Assembly: GCA_005503085.1 (NCBI GenBank)
Contig: SCOI01000005.1
Span: 1-64,000 of the forward strand
DNA: 64,000 nucleotides
Direction of reading: 5' to 3'
From: Burkholderiales bacterium C2
GTDB taxonomy: Bacteria; Pseudomonadota; Gammaproteobacteria; Burkholderiales; Burkholderiaceae_C
The position numbers were made by a program, and so were the translations under genes. Under the pieces are notes generated by a model. It was not told the origin of the DNA and searched no databases. It worked only from the letters and a program-made list of their open reading frames with translations. Below, piece after piece: positions 1 through 9,600 of the stretch (position 1 is its first letter; every line of letters starts with the position of its first letter).

Positions 1-2
1 AG

Positions 3-92
3 CTGTGGGACCGACACCCGCAGAAAGAAGACCTGCTCCTAATGCCTGTCCGCCAGCGGTTGAACTGCTGGAGCGACGAGATCCCTTTCTGA
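3..92 (+). CDS. C-terminal end of a phage gene (partial)
   Basis: An open frame enters from the left edge and ends in TGA at 90-92, giving 29 residues that end in CWSDEIPF. Its codons favour G/C in third position, while the competing frame (open to 169) has poorer third-position bias. By position, just before the head closure gene, it would be the end of a head-tail connector or another head gene, but the fragment is too short to assign a family. The 80 bases between its stop and the next ATG hold nothing I can name. Confidence 0.4.
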   Translation: MWDRHPQKEDLLLMPVRQRLNCWSDEIPF

Positions 93-172
93 CGATTCCC
101 CTACCTTGCCGGTGCACACCAATGCCCACCCACCAGCGCCCTCAATGCCCTGAGCGTCTCTGCGTCTGATTC

Positions 173-529
173 ATGGCCACCACCAACCGCATCTACTCCG
201 CCGGCCAGCTCAAGCACCAGGTGCAGATCCAAGCCCGCGCAGCGGGCGAGGACGGCCTGGGCGAGGCCGACGGCGCCTGGGTCAATGAGGGCGGCCCCAT
301 CTTCGCCGCCGTGTTCCCGGTGCGCGCCGCCGAGCGGCTGCAGGCCGGCGCGGTGCAAGAGACGCTGGAGATCGTCGTCATCGTTCGCTACCGCGCCAGC
401 ATCACCGCCCGCAAGCGGCTGCTATGGAAGGGCCACCCCTATGACATCCAGGGCGATCCCGTGCCTGTGGATGGCGGCACCGACTGGCTGGAGATTTCGG
501 CGATCAGCGGGGTGCGTGATGGCCGGTGA
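173..529 (+). CDS. phage head closure (head-tail adaptor) protein
   Basis: A 118-residue protein of the SPP1 gp16 / Phage_H_T_join type, which caps the connector after DNA packaging and makes the docking surface for the tail. It shows the family pattern of a short N-terminal 'GQLKHQVQIQ' strand, a central 'VFPVRAAERLQAG' stretch and a late 'DIQGDPVPVDGGTDWLEI' region. The length is normal for the family. Its end overlaps the next gene by 11 bases, which suggests translational coupling. The order head closure, HK97 gp10, DUF3168, tail tube is the usual siphovirus order and supports the call. Confidence 0.85.
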   Translation: MATTNRIYSAGQLKHQVQIQARAAGEDGLGEADGAWVNEGGPIFAAVFPVRAAERLQAGAVQETLEIVVIVRYRASITARKRLLWKGHPYDIQGDPVPVDGGTDWLEISAISGVRDGR

Positions 530-1139
530 GTTCGATCTCGCCTGGCGCGGGCTGGACGAATACAAGGCCCAGCTCAAGGCCTTGCCCGCCAAGCTGCGCA
601 TTCGGGTACTGCGCAACGCGTTGGCCGCCGGTGCGCGCATCGTGCGCGACGCCGCCAGATCGCGGGCGCCTGTACTGCGCAAGCCAGACCCGCGCCGCAA
701 GGCCGGCACGGTGCGCAAGGCCATCGTGGTGCGCACCAGCAAGCAGGCCAAGGCCGAGGGCAATGTGGGCGTGTTCGTCAACGTCAAGCCGCTGAGCAAG
801 AGTCAGGTCCGCAGCTTCAAAAGCGAGTCCGGCAAGGCCGGCGCCAGCAACCCGGACGATCCGTTCTACTGGCGCTGGCAGAACTATGGCCGCAAGGGCA
901 GGGCGGCCAGCGCCGCCACCGATGGCCGCAAGGTGGCCCGCAAGCAAGGCGACCGCAGCCGCATCGGCGGGCTGTTGCGCTTCGTCCGCGGGCGCCGCGC
1001 GCGGCGGGCTGTGGGCTCGCTGCCGGCGATTCGCTTCTTGGAGGCCGGCGCGGCCAAGCTCGGTGAGGCGCTGCGCCGCATCGGGCAGGTGCTGGGTCCG
1101 GGCGTGCAACGCATCGTAGACAGACAGGCCAACCAATGA
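519..1139 (+). CDS. HK97 gp10-like phage protein (head-tail joining)
   Basis: A 206-residue basic protein resembling the HK97 gp10 family, structural proteins at the head-tail junction or tail terminator. It has an amphipathic N-terminal helix (LDEYKAQLKALPAKLR), a Lys/Arg-rich core and the late 'SLPAIRFLEAGAAKL' segment typical of the family. ATG 519 is chosen because it begins inside the end of the head closure gene and yields the usual N-terminus; the upstream extension of this frame would run through that gene. The stop overlaps the next start (ATGA at 1136-1139). Confidence 0.8.
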   Translation: MAGEFDLAWRGLDEYKAQLKALPAKLRIRVLRNALAAGARIVRDAARSRAPVLRKPDPRRKAGTVRKAIVVRTSKQAKAEGNVGVFVNVKPLSKSQVRSFKSESGKAGASNPDDPFYWRWQNYGRKGRAASAATDGRKVARKQGDRSRIGGLLRFVRGRRARRAVGSLPAIRFLEAGAAKLGEALRRIGQVLGPGVQRIVDRQANQ

Positions 1140-1489
1140 GCACCAGCCACCAAGACCTCCGCGCCGCGCTGCTCGCCTTCCCGGGCCTCACCGCCCTGGT
1201 CGGCCAGAGCGTGCATATCGACTTCGCGCCGGCCGAGGCGCCGCAACCATTCGTCGTCGTCAAGGCTGACGGCATCGAGTACATCCGAGGCCTCGACGGC
1301 TCGCGCCACGGGCAGATCGAGCGCTTCGATGTCGAGGCCTGGGCCGACCGCCGCAGCGTGGCGGTGGCCGTCAGCGAGCAGTGCCTGCTGGCCCTGGAGG
1401 CCGCCAACTACTGGCCCGAGTCCAAGCAGCCCGATGGCATCGACCCCGAGCTGCTGGAGCGCGTCTGCGTGCTCACGCTAGAGATCTAG
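1136..1489 (+). CDS. DUF3168 tail completion protein
   Basis: A 117-residue protein of the DUF3168 / tail completion (gp17-like) family, thought to form the tail terminator ring. Visible family features are the start 'DLRAALLAFPGLTALVGQSVHIDFAP', the central 'PFVVVKADGIEYIRGLDGS' and the 'RFDVEAWADRRSVAVAVSEQ' segment. It overlaps the upstream gene by 4 bases. It is the last gene before a strong intrinsic terminator, so it closes the head-tail connector transcription unit and the tail tube gene starts anew. Confidence 0.8.
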   Translation: MSTSHQDLRAALLAFPGLTALVGQSVHIDFAPAEAPQPFVVVKADGIEYIRGLDGSRHGQIERFDVEAWADRRSVAVAVSEQCLLALEAANYWPESKQPDGIDPELLERVCVLTLEI

Positions 1490-1517
1490 GCCACAGCCAC
1501 TCCCCAGCACCCATCCC

Positions 1518-1555
1518 AGCCCGCCAGGCCTTGTGCCTGAGCGGGCTGGTTTTCT
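1518..1555 (+). terminator. intrinsic terminator before the tail tube gene
   Basis: A 12-bp stem (1518-1529 with 1535-1547, one bulged A) of sequence AGCCCGC-CAGGC / GCCTG-A-GCGGGCT closes a 5-base loop and is followed by a T-rich run (GGTTTTCTT). It separates the connector genes from the tail genes and may attenuate rather than stop transcription, since the tail tube needs high expression. Confidence 0.75.
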
Positions 1556-1585
1556 TCGTCCGCCAAAACCTCAAGAGGTCAACAC

Positions 1586-2242
1586 ATGAGCGAAATCATC
1601 AAGGGCCGAAACGTCCGCGTCGAACTGGCCGCCACCTTCGGCGGGCCCAAAACCATCACTGGCATCAGCAAGGCCTCGCCCGGCGTGGCGACCTGCGTGG
1701 GGCACGCCATTCCGGCCGGCACCGTCGGCTACCTGCGCTCGCTGGATGGCATGGTGCAGCTGGAAAACCAGGCCGTCCGCGTCGCGTCCGTCACCGCAGA
1801 CACCTTTGCACTGCAGGGCATCAACACCACGAACTTCAGCGACTTCTCGGGCACCTGCGAATTCGTGCCCGCCGCCACCTGGGTGACGCTGGCCGAGGCC
1901 ACCAGCTACGCCATCGGCGGCGGCGCGGCCGAGAAGCTGGACACCACCACGCTGATCGACGTGATCAAGCAGGAAGAAAACGGCCTGCTGGCCGCGCAAA
2001 CCCTGGCGCTCAACGTCCTGGCCAAGACCACGCCCAGCGCCGCCATGCTGCAGGCCGAAGCGGCGGCGCAGTCGGGCGGTAAGCTGCTGGTGCGCATCAC
2101 GCTCAACGACGGCGCGCTGCGCATCGCCTACGGCGAGCCCGACCTGCCCGGCGAAGATGTGCAGAAGGGTGCTATCGGCACTGGCGCCATGACCATCAGC
2201 GCCAAGGGCTTCATCCCCAAGCTGCCGGCCTCCTTCGCATGA
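1586..2242 (+). CDS. major tail tube protein
   Basis: A 218-residue protein placed where siphophages encode the tail tube subunit, directly before the tail assembly chaperones. The start has a good ribosome site (AGAGG 7 bases upstream). Features are the N-terminal 'GRNVRVELAATFGG', a middle region rich in small residues that is likely the inserted loop or Ig-like part ('VTADTFALQGINTTNFSD'), and the C-terminal 'VQKGAIGTGAMTISAKGFI', typical of phage tail tube (TTP) families. It forms hexameric rings stacked around the tape measure. The family call rests on position and pattern rather than a catalytic motif. Confidence 0.8.
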   Translation: MSEIIKGRNVRVELAATFGGPKTITGISKASPGVATCVGHAIPAGTVGYLRSLDGMVQLENQAVRVASVTADTFALQGINTTNFSDFSGTCEFVPAATWVTLAEATSYAIGGGAAEKLDTTTLIDVIKQEENGLLAAQTLALNVLAKTTPSAAMLQAEAAAQSGGKLLVRITLNDGALRIAYGEPDLPGEDVQKGAIGTGAMTISAKGFIPKLPASFA

Positions 2243-2634
2243 GCGCCGAAGTCGCCAAGCTCCTCGCCCAGCAGCGCGCGCAGCGCGAGAGCTGGTGCGA
2301 GCTGCGGCCTGCTGGCGACGGCAAGCCGCAGCTTCGCGTCCTGCTGCTGCGCCCGCTGGAGGGTGAAACCCACCGCTTCACCCGCCGGCCCGACCAGGCC
2401 TACGCCTCCCTCATGCACGAGCTGGTCTCTGACTATGCCGTGGGCTGGGAGGGGTTCAGCGCTGCCGAGCTGCTAGGCCCCGCCAACGGCAGCAGCGACC
2501 CGCTGCCCTTTGCCGGCGCGCTGTGGGCAGCCTTCTCGCTCGATCGCAGCGACTGGATCCTCGCCGCCTTCAACCACCTGGTGGCCGCGATCAACGCCCA
2601 CAACGAAGCCCGCGAGGCCGCAGCAAAAAACTGA
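2239..2634 (+). CDS. tail assembly chaperone, short form (gpG-like)
   Basis: A 131-residue protein that overlaps the tail tube stop by 4 bases. It sits between tail tube and tape measure, the fixed position of tail assembly chaperones that coat the tape measure during tail building. It ends with ...AAAKN-stop, and those last sense codons form a perfect -1 slippery heptamer. The same ribosomes can therefore make a longer G-T fusion. The short form should be the abundant product, as in lambda G and GT. Confidence 0.8.
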   Translation: MSAEVAKLLAQQRAQRESWCELRPAGDGKPQLRVLLLRPLEGETHRFTRRPDQAYASLMHELVSDYAVGWEGFSAAELLGPANGSSDPLPFAGALWAAFSLDRSDWILAAFNHLVAAINAHNEAREAAAKN

Positions 2635-2879
2635 CTGCCCTGCTGGACGCGCAAGCCGGCGTCCAGTTCGAGGGCGAGACAGGCCCGCAAGCCTCGCGCG
2701 ACGACAACATGGCCATCCGCATCTACAACCTCCTCGCCAACGGCATGGGCGGGCTCGACTGGTCGGGCCTGCCCCTCTGGTGCGGCGCCCTGGGTGTGAC
2801 GGATGTCGAGGGCCTGCTGTGTCGCCTCGAAGTGATTCGGGGCCACGAGCCCCCAAAAGACCCGACCCCATCGGAGTAA
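2239..2879 (+). CDS. tail assembly chaperone, -1 frameshift product (gpGT-like)
   Basis: Predicted product of programmed -1 frameshifting: codons 2239-2631 are read, the ribosome slips back one base on A-AAA-AAC, and translation continues from 2631 (CTG ACT GCC...) to the TAA at 2877-2879. The result has 213 residues. The added part (about 82 residues, with 'NMAIRIYNLLANGMGGLDWSGLPLWCGALGV') resembles the DUF1799 family found after gpG-type genes, and it has no good start codon or ribosome site of its own. In lambda the T part binds the tape measure and tail tube. Frameshift efficiency cannot be read from sequence. Confidence 0.75.
2625..2666 (+). promoter_or_regulatory. programmed -1 ribosomal frameshift signal
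   Basis: The slippery heptamer AAAAAAC lies at 2625-2631 in the correct phase (GCA AAA AAC, then TGA in the zero frame). Eleven bases further on, a perfect 8-bp hairpin (CTGGACGC 2643-2650 with GCGTCCAG 2659-2666, 8-base loop) could act as the stimulatory structure. The downstream -1 frame stays open for 82 codons and has protein-like sequence. Confidence 0.8.
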
Positions 2880-2882
2880 GCC

Positions 2883-4958
2883 ATGCCAATTGCCGTTCTA
2901 AGCATCGACCTCGAAGCCCGGCTCGGGAAGCTGGAGCAGGGCTTCAACAAGGCCGCGCGCATCGCCGAACGTGATGCCGAGAAGACCCGCGCCGCGTGGG
3001 CGAAGGCTGGCTCTGTGGTGACCGGTGTTGCTGGAAGCATTGCGGGCGCATTTGCGGGCTACAGCGTCTCGCAGTTCATCATGTCGAACATTGATGCCCT
3101 CGACGCGCTCAACGATGTGAAGGATGCCACCGGCGCCACCATCGAGAACATCAGTGCGCTGGAGGATGTCGGCCTGCGCACCGGCACGACGATGGCCGAT
3201 GTGACCAGCATCCTGGTGAAGTTCAACCAGGTGCTGGGCGATGCCAAGCCCAATAGCCCGCAAGCCGATGCGCTCCAGCGCATCGGGCTCAGCGCTGCCG
3301 AGCTGCGCAAGCTCGACCCCGCCGAGGCGCTGCGCCGCACCGCCGTGGCCTTGGCGGCGTATGCCGACGATGGCGAGAAGGCTCGCCTTGTGCAGGATCT
3401 GTTCGGCAAGAGCGTCGCTGTCGCTGCGCCCTTCCTGAACGACCTGGCCATGAAGGGGCAGCTCAACGCCACGGCCACCGCCGAGCAAGCCGAGGAAGCC
3501 GAGAAGCTCAACAAACAACTGGCCGAGTTCAGGGCCAACATCAGCCAGGCGGCGCGCGGCCTGACGGCCGAGCTGGTGCCCGCCATCAACGCCTACCTGA
3601 ATGCCGTGAAGGGGGCGGGCGGCGTTGGCAACGTCATCCTGTCGAATCTTGAACTTGATCAGCTGGCGTTGAAGCGCAAAGAGCTGGAGCGGCTGCGCCT
3701 GCAGATCAACAGCGAAACCGATGTTGCGGGGCAGCTCAAAGGCAGCCTAGACAAGGACTCGAAGGCAGGGCTCCCGGTCAACCCCGCCGTCAACCAGGCC
3801 TACCAGGCAGCACAGGATCGGCTGAAGGCCCTCCAGATCCGGGCAGAGCAGGCAAGCGCCGCGCTCAAGAGCGTTGCCGACCAGCTCAACCCACCCGAGG
3901 GCCCGCAGGCCAGCTACTCCAATGAAGGCCGCAACAGCCCTCGCCCCTCCGTTCGCGGTGCTCCCGACCGATCAACGCCAACGAAGCAGCCCATCGATGA
4001 TGCGGCCCAAGCCCTGGCCCGCTACGTCGAGCAGCAGCAGCGCGAACTGGAGCAGGCTGTCGAGCTGACCGAGCAGCAGAAGGCGCTGAACCTGCTGCGC
4101 GAGCTGGGCGCCACGGGCCAGGTGCCGCAGGTGCGCGAGCTGGTGCTGCGCCTGGCCGAGCAGAACGAGGAACTCAAGCGCCAGGAAGAGATCGAGAAAG
4201 GCATTGCCGACTACCTCGCCCAGCAGGCCGCTGCCCGCAAGCAGATCGACGACGCCATCGATGGCTTCTCGGGCCGCACCGGCGACGCGCTCAAGCGCGC
4301 CCAGACCGAGCGCCTGGAGCAGCGCATCGCCGGCGGCGAGGCCTTTACCCCCGAGGAGCTGGAGAAGATCGTCAAAGGCATCGCTGGCATCAGCGACGAA
4401 GTCAAAGACAAGCTCAGCGAGATGGACGAGTTCGCCAAGCAGGCGGCTCGCAACATCCAGGACAGTCTGGGCGCGAGCATCAAGAACGTGCTTAAGGGGG
4501 ATTTCGACAGCATCGGCGACCTGTGGGCAAACCTGCTGCTGGACATGGCCGCGCAAGCCGCCGCCGCGCGCATCGGCAATGAGCTGTTCGGCGACTTCCT
4601 GAAGGGCGGCTCGCTCGGCGGTGGGATTGGCGACCTCTTCAAGCTCGGCGCCAGCTTCTTCGGCATCCCCGGCTTTGCCGGCGGCGGCGACCACGCCGGC
4701 GGCGTGCGCCTGGTCGGCGAGCGCGGCCCCGAACTGGAGTTCACCGGCCCCAGCCGCATCGTCGATGCCAACCGCACCCAGCAGCTGCTGCGACCTGATC
4801 GGGGCGGTGGCAGGACCGTCCTGCAGCTCAGCTATGCCCCGGTCTCCTACATCGACAGCCGCACTGATCGCGCCGCCATCGCGGCCGACATCGAGGCCTC
4901 CCACCGAGTGAACAACCGCGAGCTGCTCGCCCTCATCAAAGATCGGATGCGCGCGTAA
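2883..4958 (+). CDS. tail tape measure protein
   Basis: A 691-residue protein that sets tail length and is threaded through the tail tube. It has a hydrophobic segment near residues 45-65 (VTGVAGSIAGAFAGYSV), long Ala/Glu/Gln-rich coiled-coil stretches (for example residues 380-450) and the C-terminal signature of tape measure proteins: a Gly-rich 'FGIPGFAGGG' followed by 'VRLVGERGPELEF' and 'SRIVDANRTQQLL'. At roughly 1.5 angstrom per residue this implies a tail of about 100 nm. It begins 4 bases after the G-T stop and overlaps the next start (TAATG). Confidence 0.9.
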   Translation: MPIAVLSIDLEARLGKLEQGFNKAARIAERDAEKTRAAWAKAGSVVTGVAGSIAGAFAGYSVSQFIMSNIDALDALNDVKDATGATIENISALEDVGLRTGTTMADVTSILVKFNQVLGDAKPNSPQADALQRIGLSAAELRKLDPAEALRRTAVALAAYADDGEKARLVQDLFGKSVAVAAPFLNDLAMKGQLNATATAEQAEEAEKLNKQLAEFRANISQAARGLTAELVPAINAYLNAVKGAGGVGNVILSNLELDQLALKRKELERLRLQINSETDVAGQLKGSLDKDSKAGLPVNPAVNQAYQAAQDRLKALQIRAEQASAALKSVADQLNPPEGPQASYSNEGRNSPRPSVRGAPDRSTPTKQPIDDAAQALARYVEQQQRELEQAVELTEQQKALNLLRELGATGQVPQVRELVLRLAEQNEELKRQEEIEKGIADYLAQQAAARKQIDDAIDGFSGRTGDALKRAQTERLEQRIAGGEAFTPEELEKIVKGIAGISDEVKDKLSEMDEFAKQAARNIQDSLGASIKNVLKGDFDSIGDLWANLLLDMAAQAAAARIGNELFGDFLKGGSLGGGIGDLFKLGASFFGIPGFAGGGDHAGGVRLVGERGPELEFTGPSRIVDANRTQQLLRPDRGGGRTVLQLSYAPVSYIDSRTDRAAIAADIEASHRVNNRELLALIKDRMRA

Positions 4959-5584
4959 TGGCCATCATCACCATGCCCCGCGAGCTGCGCTGCGCCAAGG
5001 GCTGCACGCTGGAACTCATCAACAGCGACACCGCCACCCGCAGCGACCCCAGCGGCAGCATCCAGGCGCGCAGCTACGGCGTGCCTGTCTGGGCCTTGCA
5101 GCTCGTCTCGCCCGAGGCCATGACCGACCGCGAGGCCGGCCTCTGGAAAGCCACCGGCCTGCAGCTGCGCGGCCTGGTCAACCACCTGGAGGCATTCGAC
5201 CCCAGCCGCCCCGCGCCGCTGGGATCGCTGCGCGGCACGCTGACCCTGGCCCTCGTGGCCCCGGCCGGCACGGCGCTGCTCGACATCACAGCCGGCGTCG
5301 GCCAGGCAGGCCGCACGCTGGAGGCCGGCGACCTGCTCCAGGTCGGCAACGGCCTGGGCACCAGTCAGCTGGTGGTGGCCATGGCGCCCGCCGTGGTCGA
5401 CGGCGCCGGCCGCATCGTCGTTGCCATCGAGCCGCCGCTACGCGCCGAGCACCCCATCGGCACCTCGGTCACCTGGGATCACCCCCGCGTCTACATGCGC
5501 CGCACCGAGCCGCGCTTCGGCTGGCAGGCTTACAACCGCCGGCTCACGCTCTCCATGCGCCTGCCCCTCATCGAGAGCCTCTGA
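4958..5584 (+). CDS. phage distal tail / minor tail protein
   Basis: A 208-residue protein straight after the tape measure, where lambda has gpM and related phages have distal tail proteins or DUF1833 proteins. I see no catalytic motif. It opens with 'ITMPRELRCAKGCTLELIN' and is rich in predicted beta strands, in keeping with a baseplate hub ring. Start and stop both overlap neighbours (TAATG and TGATG), so it is translated with them. Function is inferred from position only. Confidence 0.6.
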   Translation: MAIITMPRELRCAKGCTLELINSDTATRSDPSGSIQARSYGVPVWALQLVSPEAMTDREAGLWKATGLQLRGLVNHLEAFDPSRPAPLGSLRGTLTLALVAPAGTALLDITAGVGQAGRTLEAGDLLQVGNGLGTSQLVVAMAPAVVDGAGRIVVAIEPPLRAEHPIGTSVTWDHPRVYMRRTEPRFGWQAYNRRLTLSMRLPLIESL

Positions 5585-6189
5585 TGATCATCATCACCGA
5601 CCCCGCGCAGACCAGCCTGCTGGCCGCCCGCGCTCTCGGCGTCGTCTGGCTGCTGCAGCTGGAGTTCACCGACTTCACCTACCGCTACAGCAGCTTCAAC
5701 CGCAACCTGGTCGCTGGCGGCTTCGGCTGGATCGGCCTGGGCAAGCTGCTCAGCGTGGGCGATCTGCGCGAGAGCACCGACCCCAGCACCCAGACCATCC
5801 CGGTCCGTCTGAGTGTGGCCGACCAGTCCCAGCTTGCCCTGGGGTTAGGCAACGTCGAGGCCTATCGGGGCCGCCCGGCGCGGCTCTACCTGGCGCTGCT
5901 CAATGAGCACTACCAGGTGGTCGGCCCGCCGCGCCTGCGCAGCGTGCTGGAGATGCAGCCCGTCAAGATGGACCGAGAGAGCCCCGGCGCCGAAGGCGGC
6001 ACCGTGGGCGGCTACATCGAGCTGCCGCTCTCCGCGCCCGGCATGGCCCGCGCCCGCAATGCAGAAGGCATGCGCCTGAGCTATGAGCAGCACTGGTTTG
6101 AGAATCCCGGCGACCGCTTCCTGGAGTTCGTCCTCGGCCTCATCAAGCAGCCCACCCCGTGGCTCAGCAAGCGATTCCAGCAGCAATGA
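5584..6189 (+). CDS. phage minor tail protein
   Basis: A 201-residue protein in the position of lambda gpL-like minor tail proteins. Visible features are a beta-rich N-terminal half with 'LQLEFTDFTYRYSSFNRNL', a repeat-like 'PVRLSVADQSQLALGLGNVEAYRGRPARLYLALL' region and a C-terminus with Trp/Pro residues. There is no Cys cluster that would bind the iron-sulfur centre of classical gpL, so it is probably a DUF2163-like relative. It is translationally coupled to both neighbours. Assignment rests mainly on synteny. Confidence 0.6.
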   Translation: MIIITDPAQTSLLAARALGVVWLLQLEFTDFTYRYSSFNRNLVAGGFGWIGLGKLLSVGDLRESTDPSTQTIPVRLSVADQSQLALGLGNVEAYRGRPARLYLALLNEHYQVVGPPRLRSVLEMQPVKMDRESPGAEGGTVGGYIELPLSAPGMARARNAEGMRLSYEQHWFENPGDRFLEFVLGLIKQPTPWLSKRFQQQ

Positions 6190-6632
6190 CCACCAGCCCC
6201 ACCATCAGCCGCCCCCGGCGCCTTACCGACTTCCTGGCCCAGCCGCCGGCCCCGTTTGCCTGGGCCGCCGCCAACTGCTGCCACTGGGCCGCCGCCTGGG
6301 TGGCCCAAGCCACCGGCGCCGACCCCATGGCCGGCCTGCCCGAGACCGCCACCGCCGCCGCCGCGCGCCGTCTCGTCAAGCGCCTGGGCGGCGATCTGCG
6401 CGCCGCCTGGTCCAAGCAGCTTGGCCGCGAGCCCATCGCTCCGCTGCTGGCCCAGCTGGGCGATGTCGTCCTCGTGCAGCTGTCGCCCGAGCAGCAGCTG
6501 GAAGAGGGCGTCGGCGAGCTGGTCGGCATCTGCGCCGGCGCGCTCATCGCTGTGGCCACCGCACAGGGCCATGTGGCCTACCTGCCGCTCTCGGCCGGCG
6601 TCTGCGCCTGGCGGCTGGAGGCGCAGGCATGA
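6186..6632 (+). CDS. DUF6950 phage protein (gpK-like position)
   Basis: A 148-residue protein resembling the DUF6950 family: 'RRLTDFLAQPPAPFAWAAAN' then 'CCHWAAAWV', and later 'PIAPLLAQLGDVVLVQL'. The Cys-Cys-His arrangement and the location before the tail-tip gene match the NlpC/P60-like gpK slot, where the protein is thought to open peptidoglycan during DNA entry or to help assemble the tail tip. ATG 6186 overlaps the previous stop (ATGA), which is why it is preferred to an in-frame ATG 27 bases upstream. Enzyme activity is not certain, since a complete Cys-His-His set is not obvious. Confidence 0.65.
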   Translation: MTTSPTISRPRRLTDFLAQPPAPFAWAAANCCHWAAAWVAQATGADPMAGLPETATAAAARRLVKRLGGDLRAAWSKQLGREPIAPLLAQLGDVVLVQLSPEQQLEEGVGELVGICAGALIAVATAQGHVAYLPLSAGVCAWRLEAQA

Positions 6633-9600
6633 CTCGCTCGCTCCTGCTGGCCCTGCTGCTGGCCGCCGTGTGCGCCCCGGCGCTGGCCGACCCCATCAGC
6701 ATCGTCGCCGCCATTGCCCCCTTCATCGGCGGCACAGCGGCCGCCTTCATCGTCAACTATGCGGGCACCATCGCGCTGACCGCGCTGGGCGTGTTCGGCA
6801 GCGTGCGTGCCCGCTCCAAGCAGCGCAAATTGGCCGCCCAGGCCAAGGCGGCCTACAACGCCAGTTTGCAGGACCGCAACGTCAGCGTGCTCGCGGCTGA
6901 CCCTCCGCGCCGCTACCGCCTCGGCCGCTGCTGGGGCGGCGGCGAGGTGGTCGCGGTGTTCACCACCGATAAGCAAGGCCTCAAGGAAAACGGCACCTCC
7001 TACACCAAGGCCGACGGCTACAAGCACGTCGTCATCGTCTGGGCCTACCACCAGTGCTCCGCCATCCATGACCTGGCTTTCGAGGGTGTGCCCATCGGGC
7101 CGCTCGACGTGGACGGCTGGGCCATCGGCTCGCACTGGGCCACCAGCCGCAAGATCAACCAGAGCCGGGGCGGCTTGGGTGGCGTGCTCGGCGAAGTCAT
7201 CCTCACCGCGTCCAGCACCGTCACCTCGGTGACGCTGATCATTGGCTACAGCGACCCCAAAGACGCATCCCATGTCCCCGTGCCCAACGGCGGCACCTAC
7301 GGCTGGAGCATGAGCGGCCTGACGCTGAACCTCCCCGATCAGATCTTGCTCAACGACGCCCCCTACACCCCCACAGCCGCAGACCGCTGGGAGGTGAACT
7401 ACGCCCGCGAAGCGCCCGACCGCTCCACCGTCCGCGTGCGCCACCACCTGGGCGAGCCCGGCCAGGCTGCCGATGCGCTGCTGATGAGCCTCGTGCCCGC
7501 CAGTTGGACCGCCGCGCACAAAGGCACGGGCCTGTGCTACAGCGTCATCACCATGGACCTGGAGCGCCAGGAGTTTCAAAGCGGCCCCGGCGGCTGGACG
7601 GCCGACATCTCCGGCCTCATCGTCCGCGACCCGCGCACCGGTGCAGACGCCTGGACAAGCAACCCCGCCTTGCTCGCCTACTGGTATCTGCAGCAGAGCA
7701 TCGGCTTCAGCCGCGCCGCCGCCGACATCGACGAGGCCAGCGTGATCGCTGCGGCGAATGCCTGCGACGAGATCGTCAACTACCGCGTGTGGAACGGCAC
7801 CGAGTTCGTGCTGACCCCCAGCCCGCGCTACACCTGCCACGGCGTCATCACCAGCGACCAAGACCGCGAGAGCGTGCTGCAGGACATCGCCGAGAGCATG
7901 GCCGGCTGGGTCTACCCGAGCGGCCAATGGGTGGTGCAGGCCGGCGCCTGGACCCCGCCGGTCATGGACCTGACCGACGACGATCTCTACGGCTCCATCT
8001 CCATCGTGCAGAGCGGCGAGCCCATGGGCGAGCTGTTCAACAGCGTTCGCGGCCGCTACGTGCCCAGCAACACGGCCGTGGCCACCGAAATGACGCCCTA
8101 CAGCAACCCCGTCTTCGTCGCCGGCGACGGCGGCCGGCTGTGGGACACCGTCGAGCTGCCTTTCACGAACAGCGACCACCGCGCCACCCAGATCGCCCGC
8201 GTCAAGACCGAGCAGGCCCGTAACGGCGAGACCATCTTCTATCCCGCCAAGATGCGCGCCTGGCCGCTGCAGCCTGGCGACCGCGTGCGCGTCAAGAGCG
8301 CCGAGTACGGCTTTGATTACAAATGGTTCCGCGTCACCGACTGGAGCTTTGGCTTGACCGCCCCGGTGGGCCTCACTCTGCAGGCCGACAACCCTGAGGC
8401 CTATGACCTGGCCGACGCCACGCTGCTCGACCCCACGCCCAACACGGTGCTGCCGTCGCCCTCTATCGTGCCGCCCATCACCGGACTGGCCATCACCAGT
8501 GGCACCGCCGAGCTGCTGCAGCAGGCCGATGGCACCATCACCTCGCGAGTGCGCGTCAGCTGGGATCTCACGCCTGCTGCCTACATGGCCGAGGGCCGCA
8601 TCGAGATCAGCTGGCGCGCGGTGGGCCGCGATGTCTGGACCCGCGTCGACGCCGCCGGCGACGACACCTCGGTCTACATCACCGGCCCGCAAGACGGCAC
8701 CGTCATCATCGTCTCGGTGGTGGTGGTCAACGGGCTGCGGTTCCGCTCGCCAGAGGTGTGGGAGTGGCACCAGGTGCTGGGCAAGACCGAGCCTCCCGCG
8801 CTGGCCAGCGGCCTGGTCCTAAGCGTGGTGCCCGGCGCGCTGCGCGGCACCCTCACCACGCCGAGCACCGAGCTGGACTATGCCCGCACGATCTACCGCT
8901 ACGGCCTGAGCTTCGCCGCCGGCCTGCCGGTGCCCGGCACAAGCGACAAGGGCGGTTTCACCTGGCCCTCGCCACCGGTGGGGCCGGTGACGATCTGGTA
9001 TGCGCATGAGGACTCGAGCCACAACGTGGGGCCGGCGGCGAGCGCGAGCATCACGGTAACGAGCGAGGGTTCGGCGGTGGTGTTGGTCAACGATGCGGGC
9101 ATGTCGATCGTGGGCAACACGGCGACCAAGGTCGGCGGATCAGATGGCGTCTACGATGCCTCGTTCAGGTCGCGTGACGCCTATGCGGGTGGCGCGTTTG
9201 TGTCCTTCGTTCCAGCTCTGGCTGGGTACGATTTTGGCGTCGGCCTCAACACCGACCCTGCATCCAGCCTGGGCTACACCTCAATCGATTGGTGGATGTA
9301 CTGCAGCGCGGGTGGTGGCCTCTACTCGTACGTCAGCGGCTCTAGCGTGCTGATCGGCACCTGGGTGCCTGGTGATGTCCTGGCGGTAACCTATGACGGT
9401 TCGCTCGTCCGATTCATCAAGAACGGCGCCGTGCTTCGAGACCTTGCTGCAGTGATCACTGCGCCGCTGTTTATCGATTCATCGTTCGCGACGATCGGCG
9501 CCAAGGTCACCAACATCCAGTTCGGCCCGATGAGCTCGAACGCCTGGACCAGTGTCGGCGGCCGCCCCAAGTCTTTCATCGCCCGCGCCAGTGGCGGCAG

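Noticed and set aside
2-169. Second open frame at the left edge, ending at 169
   Set aside because: It has poorer third-position GC and no protein-like pattern; the other frame, ending at 92, is the better candidate for the truncated phage gene.
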